Positions 18,898-27,082 of a DNA stretch of 64,000 nucleotides are shown in pieces. Numbering within the stretch: position 1 is the first letter of the stretch; every line of letters begins with the position of its first letter. The notes beneath the pieces are model-generated. The model saw only the letters and a list, made by a program, of their open reading frames with translations, was not told where the DNA came from and searched no databases. Position numbers and translations under genes: made by a program. This stretch comes from Nocardia cyriacigeorgica (GTDB lineage Bacteria > Actinomycetota > Actinomycetes > Mycobacteriales > Mycobacteriaceae), in NCBI RefSeq assembly GCF_005863245.1, contig NZ_VBUT01000002.1:62001-126000 (forward strand), given 5' to 3'.

Positions 18898-20091
18898 TCA
18901 GAGTTGTCCGCCGCCGCCGATGAGCCAGGGGTTGAAGGTGCATTGCAGTTGCGGGAACTGCACCGGGTCCAGGGCGTTGAGCGCGATCGACAGCGCGCGC
19001 GGGGAATACATCATGGTCAGGTGGTCGGAGATGTCCTGCTCGCACCCGTCCTGCAACGTGATGTTGCGGACCGTGGCTCCGGGACCCTGCTTCAGGAAGG
19101 TCAGGTCGTAGGGGTTGGTGATCTCGTCATAGCGGGTGCCCACGATCGTGTAATCCACGCCCGCGACGGTGTCACCATTGGCGTTGAGCTGGTTGACGAA
19201 GTCCGAGCCGATGGTCTGCTGGATCCCGGCGTGCCCGACGAAGATCTCGATGAACCCGAGAATATCGATACCGAGGTTGTTGATCGCGCGGCCCAGCGCA
19301 CCGATCCCGTCGAGGCTGGTGCCGTGATGAGTGGCGCCGTAGGTGATGAGGTTCTTCACCTTCGCCGCACCCCCTTCGAACTTGGTGTACCAGTTCGACA
19401 TCGACCCACCCTGAGAATGGGCCACGATATCGACCTCGGACGCGCCGGTCGCGGCCAGCACCCGATCCACGAACACCGCCAACTGCTTGGCCGAGTCCTG
19501 GATGTAGCCGGTACCCATCACCCCGGGCAGCACCGACCCCAACCCACCACCTTCCAGCAGGTTGGAGCGGCCGTAGTTGAAGGTGAAGGTGCAGAACCCG
19601 GCATTCTTGATCGGCTGCCCCATATACGCGAACCCGTTATAAGCATTCATCCAGGTGCCGTGGATCAACAACACCGGCCGCGGATGCTCCGGCGTCGGCT
19701 TGCAATTCCAATCATTCGCACCCGGCGGAGCCGCATCACCATTGGCCAGGCCATAGGCGAACGCCGCCAGCCACGACGTCTGCGACGGACCGTATCCGAC
19801 GGTGTCGGAGGCGTACCCGCCCGAGGAGCCCGAACTACTACCGGACCCGCCGTAACAGTCCCCGGAGCCGTTACCCGAACCCGCACCGCTACCGGAATCA
19901 CACGCCGACCCCGAACTCGACCCCGAATCAGCCACCGGCCCCGCCACCGACCGCCCCGCCGCAATAAAGTCGGCCAAATCCTGCTCCGTCGGCGCCGCCG
20001 CGGCCTGCCCACCCACCGTGGTCAACGCCAACGCCGCCGCGCCAGCCACCACCACCGAACGCCACAACCGGCCAGAGGTACTTCGTCTCAT
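18898..20091 (-). CDS. Secreted lipase (class 2 / EstA-LipA type)
   Basis: 397 residues. Signal peptide (RLWRSVVVAGAAALALTTVGG, cleavage near QAAAAP), then an unusual ~40-residue Gly/Ser linker carrying two Cys (about 53-95), then an alpha/beta hydrolase: RPVLLIHGTWMNAYN (oxyanion), VDIVAHSQGGSMSNW with the catalytic Ser, and a C-terminal DHLTMMYSP His. It matches secreted triacylglycerol lipases of actinomycetes. ATG 20091 has AGGAAGG at six bases. It should hydrolyse extracellular acylglycerols or esters. The Gly/Ser/Cys linker between signal and enzyme is not typical and may anchor the enzyme in the envelope. Confidence 0.88.
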   Translation of the reverse strand: MRRSTSGRLWRSVVVAGAAALALTTVGGQAAAAPTEQDLADFIAAGRSVAGPVADSGSSSGSACDSGSGAGSGNGSGDCYGGSGSSSGSSGGYASDTVGYGPSQTSWLAAFAYGLANGDAAPPGANDWNCKPTPEHPRPVLLIHGTWMNAYNGFAYMGQPIKNAGFCTFTFNYGRSNLLEGGGLGSVLPGVMGTGYIQDSAKQLAVFVDRVLAATGASEVDIVAHSQGGSMSNWYTKFEGGAAKVKNLITYGATHHGTSLDGIGALGRAINNLGIDILGFIEIFVGHAGIQQTIGSDFVNQLNANGDTVAGVDYTIVGTRYDEITNPYDLTFLKQGPGATVRNITLQDGCEQDISDHLTMMYSPRALSIALNALDPVQFPQLQCTFNPWLIGGGGQL

Positions 20092-20508
20092 CACATGCCT
20101 TCCTGAGCGAACAAACGTTCCAGTAATGGCGCTGCGTGGAATTCGGCGGCACCAAAACTGCGCCAACGGTATTTGCGGAAGCGGCGCGGCCAGATGAGTA
20201 ACGTTGGTGTCTGGAAACTTCACGAAAAACGGTCGCAGGTATTCGGCACGATGGACAGTCACGGCGCGGGCAGCAGTGGGAAATCGCCTGATAATGTTGA
20301 GCTACCAGTGCTTCTGGTGCTGATCACGGGTTTCGCGGCTACGTGCGTGCGGTGCTGTCAGGCCGTTTCGGGAATCAATGTGTGCGGAACCAATTCTCGA
20401 CAACCCAAGGCTGTGAACTGTCCAATTGGTTATCTGTCGGATGTTTTCCGCATATCGCTGTGGCTACGGTAACCATCCCGGTCCAATCCGTCAGGAGGTC
20501 GATCCCGG
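20092..20508. other. Intergenic region, nothing recognised
   Basis: About 415 bases between the divergent lipase and small membrane protein genes, presumably holding both promoters. It is locally A+T-richer than its surroundings. No frame, repeat or strong dyad stood out. Confidence 0.4.
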
Positions 20509-20691
20509 ATGTATCTCGCGAGCATATTCGTGACCTGGTTGACCTTCGCCGCACTCGGCACGACGTCCCTGTGGGTGGTGTGGGCTGCCCCGGGGTCGAC
20601 CCGCGTGAAAGTGCAACGCTCCCTTGGCCCGATCTGCCTGCTGAGCGTTGTCGTGATGCTGGTGTGGATGCAGTTCGCGGCCGGCTGGTGA
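20509..20691 (+). CDS. Small two-helix membrane protein
   Basis: 60 residues: TM1 about 2-26 (ASIFVTWLTFAALGTTSLWV), a short basic loop (STRVKVQRS), TM2 about 39-55. AGGAGG lies about ten bases before ATG 20509. No family recognised. It is convergent with the 123-residue protein gene ending at 20719. Confidence 0.55.
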   Translation: MYLASIFVTWLTFAALGTTSLWVVWAAPGSTRVKVQRSLGPICLLSVVVMLVWMQFAAGW

Positions 20692-20718
20692 ACGACGCTC
20701 CAGCCGACATCCGACTCC

Positions 20719-21090
20719 TCAGGACGCCAACCCGCGCACCTGCTCCAGCAATCCCACGATCTGCTGGATCGTGTCGAGGTTCTGCAACGGCTCCGGGATG
20801 CGCCGCCGCAACCGTTCCCACCGGGTGGTGGCGGCCGGGATGTCCGGGTCCGGGTCGGCCAGCTCGTCGAGCACATCGTCCACATCGGCGGCCGAATCGG
20901 GTGCCGCGCCGAGCTGGGCGCGCAGCCGGGCGAGCTCGGAGCGTAGTTCGGCCAGCACGGAGGCGAGCTGATCGGTGTCCGCGCCGCCGGACAGATCGAC
21001 CGGGCCGTTGATCTGCCCGTTGTTGCCGGAGCCACCGATGTTTCCGGCGGCCACGCGGCCGCCGGTGATGTGGACCGAGGAGTCTGACAC
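20719..21090 (-). CDS. Short protein with N-terminal N/G-rich signalling-like motif
   Basis: 123 residues. Residues about 6-33 (VHITGGRVAAGNIGG, then SGNNGQINGPV) form a glycine/asparagine-rich beta-type motif very like the C-terminal tail of the protein encoded directly upstream. A predicted coiled coil follows (QLASVLAELRSELARLRAQL), then an acidic linker and a helical C-terminal domain (about 85-123, TTRWERLRRRIPEPLQNL ... QQIVGLLEQVRGLAS). It starts 9 bp after the stop of the membrane partner, so both are one operon. Paired short motifs on neighbouring proteins are the hallmark of bacterial amyloid-type signalling (BASS) systems; that reading is inference. Confidence 0.6.
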   Translation of the reverse strand: MSDSSVHITGGRVAAGNIGGSGNNGQINGPVDLSGGADTDQLASVLAELRSELARLRAQLGAAPDSAADVDDVLDELADPDPDIPAATTRWERLRRRIPEPLQNLDTIQQIVGLLEQVRGLAS

Positions 21091-21099
21091 AGGGGTCTC

Positions 21100-22839
21100 C
21101 TAGTTGGTCGATGTGCTGCCGCCGGCTCCCACGGAGCCGGAATTGCTCATGCCGCCGATGTTTCCGGCGATGATGTTCGAGTTGTTGATGACGGTCGAGT
21201 TGTTGATCTGTTTGACCATGTCGCTGAATCCCTTGGCGGCGATGCCCTTTTCCATCAGGAACCGGTGCACGGAATCGAGTGTGCGCTGTTCGAGGATCTT
21301 GAGGTAGCGATCGCAGTCGGTCTCCTGGAACAGGTTGGCCAGTTCGCCGCCGGCCCCGAGTTCGCGGATGCTCGCGGCGGCGCCGAATACCTGTTCCGCC
21401 TGGTCCGGCGTGGTCCACGTGCCGCCGGTGCGGCGGCGAGCCCACAGGCCGCGGATCACATCGGCGACGCGGCCGGGCACGGAGGTGGGCAGCAGTGCGA
21501 GATCGCCTGCTGCGGCCCACAGTGTGCGTAGTTCGAGCATGCTCGGCGGGGCATCGACGCGGCGGAATTCGGGCGCGATGGGGGCGAGGACGAAGCCGTG
21601 CCATTCCAGCACGAGCATCCGCTCCTCGCATCCCACGTGCAGGAACCCCGACACCGCGAGTTGGCGCGCCCAGCCCTCCAGCCGGAAGCATCGGTAATAG
21701 CGCAACCACTCCGGAGATTCGTTGCTCAGCGCCGCCCAGTCCTCGGCGTTCAACTCCGGTTCCGATCCGGCGTCGAGCCGGCCGAGGAGCGCCCGCCCGG
21801 ACGGATTGTGCAACAGGTCCGCCGGTGAGAGCAGGGCCCAGCTGGTGACGCCGAGATCGGCGAAGCGCCAGCCCGGGGTCAGCGTCGGCGCCCTGCGCAA
21901 CGACGTCAGATCGGCAGTGACGAACTCTTGGAGCTCACGCGGTTCGAAGCTTGGCACCGGCGCGGCCGCCCGCGGCTCCTCGGCCGACTCGGTCGTCACG
22001 GAGCTCGCATACAGCTCGAGCGCCGATGACCAGGAACGCACCCGCGCGCCCGCACCGACGAACGGTTTGTGTCCGCGATACACCACGACCTCACCCGAAC
22101 TGTCCTGCGCGCGCCGCAGCTGATCCTGGGTGATGCGGTGCAGCCGGTCGGCATACGGCGCGCTCGCGGTGACGGCGGCCTCTCGTGGCGGGCTGTCGGG
22201 TTGGTATCGCCCGTAGCTGTACCAGGTGGTGGCGACCTGCCATGGCAGATAGTGCCGTGCGATGAGCAGGCACAGCATCGCGGTGACCAGGGCCAGGGTG
22301 ATCAGCATGAACACCGTGGAGAGGGCGGAGTCGGGTGTGGTGAGGATCGGCTCGCCCATCGATTCCATGGCGAGTGAGGGCAGCGCGGCCGACAACACGG
22401 TCAGCGCCGACCACATGAGTGCGGTGACCCACCATTGCCGGTGCCGATCGGCGAGGAACCAATTGGACCCGCCCCGGCCTTGCGCCAACCGGGCCACGAT
22501 CGCCGCGCACAGCCGCCACGTCAGCCCGGCGATCAACCAGACGAGTACCAGAATCGGCGAGAACACCGTCGTCAGGACGAGGGTGGCCACCAGAACCAGG
22601 TTGATGGTGCGGCGACGCCACTGGGCTGCTGCCGCCTCGCGGAGCACGGTGACGGCGTCCACTCCGGGCGAGGGCGGGACGGCCCGTTTCGGCTCGGCCA
22701 GGTACTCCTCGACCAGGGCGTCGGCCAGTGCGTCGTCAAGGTGGACCGCGGCCGCGAGGAAGCGCGTGGGTTCGTCGGTTGGTGTGCTCATCGCGGCCTC
22801 GGCGACGGATTCGGATGCGTACCCGGTCTGCTCATCCAT
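21100..22839 (-). CDS. Three-TM membrane protein ending in the same N/G-rich motif
   Basis: 579 residues, no family recognised. TM helices at about 78-107, 136-156 and 172-195, then a ~330-residue soluble part, and a C-terminal tail (about 545-579) of form INNSTVINNSNIIAGNIGG followed by MSNSGSVGAGG. The tail resembles the N-terminus of the next protein in the operon (shared A-G-N-I-G-G then N-x-G). ATG 22839 has AGGGGG close by; ATG 22791 with GAGG is an alternative and would still include all TMs. No nuclease, protease, TIR or NTPase motif seen. A membrane-anchored sensor or effector paired to a soluble partner is the simplest model. Confidence 0.6.
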   Translation of the reverse strand: MDEQTGYASESVAEAAMSTPTDEPTRFLAAAVHLDDALADALVEEYLAEPKRAVPPSPGVDAVTVLREAAAAQWRRRTINLVLVATLVLTTVFSPILVLVWLIAGLTWRLCAAIVARLAQGRGGSNWFLADRHRQWWVTALMWSALTVLSAALPSLAMESMGEPILTTPDSALSTVFMLITLALVTAMLCLLIARHYLPWQVATTWYSYGRYQPDSPPREAAVTASAPYADRLHRITQDQLRRAQDSSGEVVVYRGHKPFVGAGARVRSWSSALELYASSVTTESAEEPRAAAPVPSFEPRELQEFVTADLTSLRRAPTLTPGWRFADLGVTSWALLSPADLLHNPSGRALLGRLDAGSEPELNAEDWAALSNESPEWLRYYRCFRLEGWARQLAVSGFLHVGCEERMLVLEWHGFVLAPIAPEFRRVDAPPSMLELRTLWAAAGDLALLPTSVPGRVADVIRGLWARRRTGGTWTTPDQAEQVFGAAASIRELGAGGELANLFQETDCDRYLKILEQRTLDSVHRFLMEKGIAAKGFSDMVKQINNSTVINNSNIIAGNIGGMSNSGSVGAGGSTSTN

Positions 22840-23096
22840 CGCCCCCTGACGAATGTGATCGCTTGTGCCCCAGAGGTTATCAGCGCCCTCCGACAGCGGT
22901 TGCCGATTCGCGGCCGCGCTCTCTGCTCACGGAGTGTCGTGGCCGGAGTGTCGCGCCGGGACGTGCGGAGTCGATGCCGCGAACCCGCCGGCCGCTTGTG
23001 CCGCATCGTCGACGCGACTGCCGTCGCCGGAGCAGGTGATCGTCCGGCCGTACGGTGCGGTCCGGAACCGATCTGGCCGAACCCCTTGCAGCAAAC
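22840..23096. other. Divergent intergenic region
   Basis: Non-coding stretch between the membrane gene and the acyl-CoA synthetase; the only recognisable element is the KstR-type box at its right end. Confidence 0.4.
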
Positions 23097-23110
23097 TAGA
23101 ACGCGTTCTA
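23097..23110. promoter_or_regulatory. KstR-type operator TAGAACGCGTTCTA
   Basis: Perfect 14-bp palindrome fitting TNNAACNNGTTNNA, the published consensus of the TetR-type cholesterol repressor KstR. 47 bp before the acyl-CoA synthetase start. One of five such boxes between 23.1 and 35.3 kb. Confidence 0.8.
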
Positions 23111-23157
23111 ACTTTGAGAGTGCATCTGTCGACGACGCGGGCCCGGAAGGCGCATGA

Positions 23158-24750
23158 ATGAACACTGATCCGCAGATCACCGAGGTCGATCTCCTCCATC
23201 GGGAGCCGTTGGCGGTCGATATGCTCATCCGCTCGCTCGAGCTGTACGCCGATCGGACCGCGGTGCATATCGGTGACGAGCAGCTGACCTACCGGCAGGT
23301 GCGCGACCAGATCAGCAAGTTCGCGCAGGCCTACGCCTCGCTGGGGCTCGGTGTCGGCAGCCCGGTGGCGATCCTGTCGGCCAACCGGCCCGAGGTGCTG
23401 TTCACCCAGGGCGCCAACGCGGTGACCGGTGTCCGGTTCGCCGCGCTGCACCCGATGGGTTCGCTCGACGATCACGCCTATGTCCTCGAGGACGCGGGCA
23501 TCGAGACCCTCATCTACGACCCGGACAAGTACGAGCAGCGGGCCGCGCAGCTGGCCGAGCGGGTCCCCGGGCTGAAGAACCTGCTGGCCTTCGGCCCCAC
23601 CGAGGCCGGCACCGATCTGCTGGCCGCCGCCGACGCGTTCGAACCGGCCCCGCTGGTGGCCCCGGACGTCGCGCCCGGCGACACCGTCAGCCTCGCCTAC
23701 ACCGGCGGCACCACTGGCAAATCCAAGGGCGTGATGCTCAGCTTCCGCGGCGGCGCGACGCTGCTGCGCATCCAGATGACCGAATGGCAGTGGCCGCAGG
23801 AGGTGCGGTTCCTGGTCTGCACGCCGCTCAGCCATGCCGGCGGCGCGTTCTGGAACCCCACCAGCCTGCAAGGCGGTTCCATCGTGGTGCTGCCCGGATT
23901 CGATCCGGCAACTGTGCTCGCCACTATCGAGAAGTACCGCATCACCTCGACGATGCTGGTCCCGACCATGCTCTACGCCCTGCTCGACTACCCCGATCTC
24001 GACAAGTACGACCTGTCCAGCCTGGAGACGGTCTTCTACGGCGCCTCCGCCATCTCGCCGACCCGCCTGGCCGAGGCGATCGAGAAGTTCGGCCCGATCT
24101 TCTTCCAGTTCTACGGCCAGGCCGAATGCCCGATGACGATCTCGGTGCTGCGCAAGGAAGACCACGATCCCGCCGTCCCCGAGCGGCTGGCCAGCTGCGG
24201 CCGCCCGGTGCCGTGGCTGCATGTCGCGCTGCTCGACGACGCGGGCAGCGAGGTGCCGACGGGTGAGCCGGGCGAGATCTGCGTGCGCGGCCCACTGGTG
24301 ATGAAGGGCTATCTGAACAAGCCCGAGCAAACCGCCGAGGCCACCGAACACGACTGGCTGCACACCGGTGACATCGCCCGCCGCGACGCCGACGGCTTCC
24401 TCTACATCGTCGACCGCAAGAAGGACATGATCGTCACCGGCGGCTTCAATGTCTATCCACGAGAAGTGGAAGACGTCCTGTCCGCGCACCCCGCCGTGAG
24501 CGCGGCCGCCGTGATCGGTGTGCCCGACGACAAGTGGGGCGAGGCCGTGAAGGCCGTCGTGGTGTTGCGTTCGGGCCGCAAGGTGGCGGTGGAGGAGTTG
24601 CAAGCCCTGGTCAAGGAACGCAAGGGCGCCGTATACACGCCCAAGTCCATCGATTTCGCCGACAGCATCCCGCTCAGCCCGCTCGGCAAGCCGGACAAGA
24701 AGGCGTTGCGCGCGCAGTACTGGAGCGACGGCGCCCGCCAGGTGAACTGA
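23158..24750 (+). CDS. Acyl-CoA synthetase (FadD8-like)
   Basis: 530 residues of the adenylate-forming superfamily: P-loop SLAYTGGTTGKSKGVML (about 178-194), Mg/ATP motif YGQAECPMT, adenosine-binding WLHTGDIARRDADGFLYIVDRKKDMI, and C-terminal Lys in PLSPLGKPDKKAL. It should activate a fatty or steroid side-chain acid to its CoA thioester. The TGGTTGKSKG, EWQWPQE and FYGASAISP stretches remind me of mycobacterial FadD8 more than FadD19, from memory only. ATG 23158 directly follows ATGA. The KstR-type box upstream puts it in the steroid/lipid regulon. Confidence 0.9.
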   Translation: MNTDPQITEVDLLHREPLAVDMLIRSLELYADRTAVHIGDEQLTYRQVRDQISKFAQAYASLGLGVGSPVAILSANRPEVLFTQGANAVTGVRFAALHPMGSLDDHAYVLEDAGIETLIYDPDKYEQRAAQLAERVPGLKNLLAFGPTEAGTDLLAAADAFEPAPLVAPDVAPGDTVSLAYTGGTTGKSKGVMLSFRGGATLLRIQMTEWQWPQEVRFLVCTPLSHAGGAFWNPTSLQGGSIVVLPGFDPATVLATIEKYRITSTMLVPTMLYALLDYPDLDKYDLSSLETVFYGASAISPTRLAEAIEKFGPIFFQFYGQAECPMTISVLRKEDHDPAVPERLASCGRPVPWLHVALLDDAGSEVPTGEPGEICVRGPLVMKGYLNKPEQTAEATEHDWLHTGDIARRDADGFLYIVDRKKDMIVTGGFNVYPREVEDVLSAHPAVSAAAVIGVPDDKWGEAVKAVVVLRSGRKVAVEELQALVKERKGAVYTPKSIDFADSIPLSPLGKPDKKALRAQYWSDGARQVN

Positions 24751-25164
24751 GCGTTTCGCGAGGCGGCGCCGGCGCGAGTGCTGTGCCTGCGCCACCTTTC
24801 GCTGCCGGCACCAGGAGGTGATCGAGGAGCCGTCCTCGCCGCCCTGCGCAACCGAGCCCGGGCCGTGCATCCCGGCCCGGCCCGCCCAACATTCCCGTGG
24901 CTGGTCGTCGGCGAATGCAGGAGATCCCGGGTATCGCGGGAGATTCCGGGGGGATGGCCGGAGACGTCCGGGGCGGGATCGGCGCCCTCTCGCGCACCGG
25001 GCGGGCGTTCGGCCGTCCCGGCGTAGTACCTTTCGCCCACCTCTGCGCGACAATCGACATCCGTTGTCGCTCAGAGGTGGGCGCAACGTCCTCATGGATG
25101 GGAACGAACCCGGCCCCACCGAATGGATTCGCATCGTGGATGCGCGGCGAAACGCCTGCGAATA
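24751..25164. other. Convergent intergenic region with a long hairpin
   Basis: About 410 bases between the acyl-CoA synthetase and the TetR stop. At 25034-25083 there is a large inverted repeat: CGCCCACCTCTG pairs with CAGAGGTGGGCG, and inside it CGACAA pairs with TTGTCG, around a 10-base loop. It could terminate either transcript. Nothing else recognised. Confidence 0.55.
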
Positions 25165-25827
25165 TCAGCGATCCGGCGGTCCGGCGAGGATCGCGGTCAC
25201 CAGGTCGATCAGTTCCTCGAGCACTTCCTCCGGCGACAACCGGGTTCCGCTGAGCGCGAGCATGTCCCGCAACCCGTCGAGATCGCCGAGGGCCTGGAAG
25301 GTCAGGCTCATCGCCTGGGTCAGCCGGAACCGAATGGTCCGGGCGGGGACGTCGGGATAGATCGCACCGAGCAGCGAGGTGAACCGGCGTGCCTGCGGTG
25401 CGAATCCGTCGGTGATCCGTGCCAGCGCGGGATGGCGGCTGCCGATGATGCCCGCGACGATGGTGACCCACGCGGTACCGCCCGCCGCGATCTGCTCGGC
25501 CACCGGCCGCACGAACGCCTCGGCAAGGGTGCGCGCGGTGGGATCGCCGGAAGTCTCGATGCTGTCCAGCAATTCGGCGCGCCGCTGCGAGACCTGCCCG
25601 CCTCGCCGCTCGAGCAGGGCCTCGACCAGCGCGTCCTTGGAACCGAAGTGGTAGTGCACCGAGGCGACGTTCGCGCCGGCCGCCGACATCACCGCCCGCA
25701 GCGAGACCGCGTCGATCCCGCGCTCGGCGAACAGCCGTTCGGCGGCGAGGATCAGTCGCTGATCGGTGGGTAGCGACGGGTCATCCGGCCCGGCCGGCGC
25801 GGTTTCCGTCGAAAGTCCTCGGCTCAC
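25165..25827 (-). CDS. TetR-family regulator at the end of the thiolase operon
   Basis: 220 residues; helix-turn-helix at about 22-68 (LILAAERLFAERGIDAVSLRAV, then ANVASVHYHFGSKDALVEALL), helical ligand domain after. GTG 25827 is 9 bp behind the last thiolase stop, so it is the sixth gene of the 30.2-25.2 kb operon and probably its autoregulator. A candidate operator is the 10-bp-arm dyad GTCAATCAGT-N11-ACTGATTGAC at 30342-30372 before the first gene. Ligands of such operon-end TetR proteins are often pathway acyl-CoAs. Confidence 0.85.
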   Translation of the reverse strand: MSRGLSTETAPAGPDDPSLPTDQRLILAAERLFAERGIDAVSLRAVMSAAGANVASVHYHFGSKDALVEALLERRGGQVSQRRAELLDSIETSGDPTARTLAEAFVRPVAEQIAAGGTAWVTIVAGIIGSRHPALARITDGFAPQARRFTSLLGAIYPDVPARTIRFRLTQAMSLTFQALGDLDGLRDMLALSGTRLSPEEVLEELIDLVTAILAGPPDR

Positions 25828-25836
25828 GTGCGCACC

Positions 25837-27036
25837 CTAATCGAGTGGGCCGGGCGCGCCGTAGAGCGTCACGACCACCGCCCCGCCGAGCCCGAGATTG
25901 TGGGCGAGCGCGCGGCGGGCGCCCTCGACCTGACGCGACCCTGCCTCACCGCGCAACTGCCAGGTCAGTTCGGCGCATTGGGCCAGGCCCGTCGCGCCGA
26001 GCGGATGCCCCTTGGAGATCAGCCCACCGGACGGGTTGACCACCCAGCGTCCACCGTAGGTGGTCGCACCGGAGTCGATCAGCGCGCCCGATTCGCCGGG
26101 AGCGCACATGCCGAGCGCCTCGTAGGTGATGAGCTCGTTGATCGAGAAGCAGTCGTGCAGTTCGATCACATCGACCTCGTCGATTCCCACACCGGTCGCG
26201 CCGAAGACCTCGGTGGCGGCCTTGCGCGTCATCGGGGCGCCGACCACGTCGATCATGGATTCGGTGGCGAAGGAAGTGGTGTCGTCGGTGGCCAGCGCCT
26301 GGCCCAGGATCTCCACGGCGCGGTCGGCCAGACCGTGTTCCCGCACGAACGCCTCGCTGACGACGATCGCGGCGGCCGAACCATCGGACATGGGCGAGCA
26401 CTGCGAGCGGGTCAGCGGATCGTGCACGGGCTTGTCGCCGAGCACCTGATCGAGGGTGTAGGCGTCCTGGAACTGGGCGTACGGGTTGCGGGTCGAATGT
26501 TCGTGGTTCTTCACCGCGACCCCGGCGAGCTGTTCGCGGGTGGTGCCGTAGCGGCGCATGTGCTCGGCCGCCGCTGCGCCGAAGAACTGCGCCGTCAGCG
26601 GTGCGGTGCCGAAACCGTTGGTGGACTTCAGAACCGCGATATGCCGGTCGATGGTGGTGACCGCCGGATTGCCCGAACCGGCCATGGCCTCCTTGGTCAT
26701 CTGCTCGAAGCCGACGGCCAGCGCCACATCCACCAGCCCGGCCTGCACCCATTCGCGGGCCAGCATCAGCGCGGTGGACCCGGTGGCGCAGTTGTTGTTG
26801 ACGTTGACCATCGGAATGCCGGTGAGCCCCACGTCGTAGAGCGCGCGCTGCCCCGCCGTGGACGGCTGGAAGACGTAGCCGACGGCCGCCCGCTGTACCT
26901 GGTCGTAGTCGATGCCCGCGTCGGCCAGCGCCTTGCCCACCGCCTCGGCGACCATATCGGGGTACTGCCAGTCGCGGCTGGCGATCTTCTCGAATTTCGT
27001 CATCCCGACGCCGATGACGAAGGCTCGCTGACTCAC
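25837..27036 (-). CDS. Thiolase-like lipid-transfer protein (SCP-x type)
   Basis: 399 residues with the thiolase fold: NVNNNCATGSTALMLA supplies the nucleophile-loop Cys (about residue 81), HDCFSINELITYEALG and NPSGGLISKGHPLGATGLAQ the catalytic His regions, close to the SCP-x/nonspecific lipid-transfer thiolases (Rv1627c group). Such proteins cleave or condense acyl-CoAs, and some act as retro-aldolases on steroid side chains. GTG 27036 with GAGGAG is the start; 46 bp behind the preceding thiolase. Three paralogues stand in one operon. Confidence 0.88.
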   Translation of the reverse strand: MSQRAFVIGVGMTKFEKIASRDWQYPDMVAEAVGKALADAGIDYDQVQRAAVGYVFQPSTAGQRALYDVGLTGIPMVNVNNNCATGSTALMLAREWVQAGLVDVALAVGFEQMTKEAMAGSGNPAVTTIDRHIAVLKSTNGFGTAPLTAQFFGAAAAEHMRRYGTTREQLAGVAVKNHEHSTRNPYAQFQDAYTLDQVLGDKPVHDPLTRSQCSPMSDGSAAAIVVSEAFVREHGLADRAVEILGQALATDDTTSFATESMIDVVGAPMTRKAATEVFGATGVGIDEVDVIELHDCFSINELITYEALGMCAPGESGALIDSGATTYGGRWVVNPSGGLISKGHPLGATGLAQCAELTWQLRGEAGSRQVEGARRALAHNLGLGGAVVVTLYGAPGPLD

Positions 27037-27082
27037 GGTGTGTCTCCTCGAAAGCGCTGTGCGCGTTGATATGTGGTGGGAA

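Noticed and set aside
23158..24750. Naming the acyl-CoA synthetase FadD19
   Set aside because: Context (Ltp-like genes, KstR box) would fit, but remembered sequence features are closer to FadD8; neither can be proven without a search.
22927..25134. 735-codon open frame opposite the acyl-CoA synthetase gene
   Set aside because: It runs antisense to a clear FadD gene, is rich in His/Arg/Asp typical of third-position shadow frames in high-G+C DNA, and has no recognisable domain.
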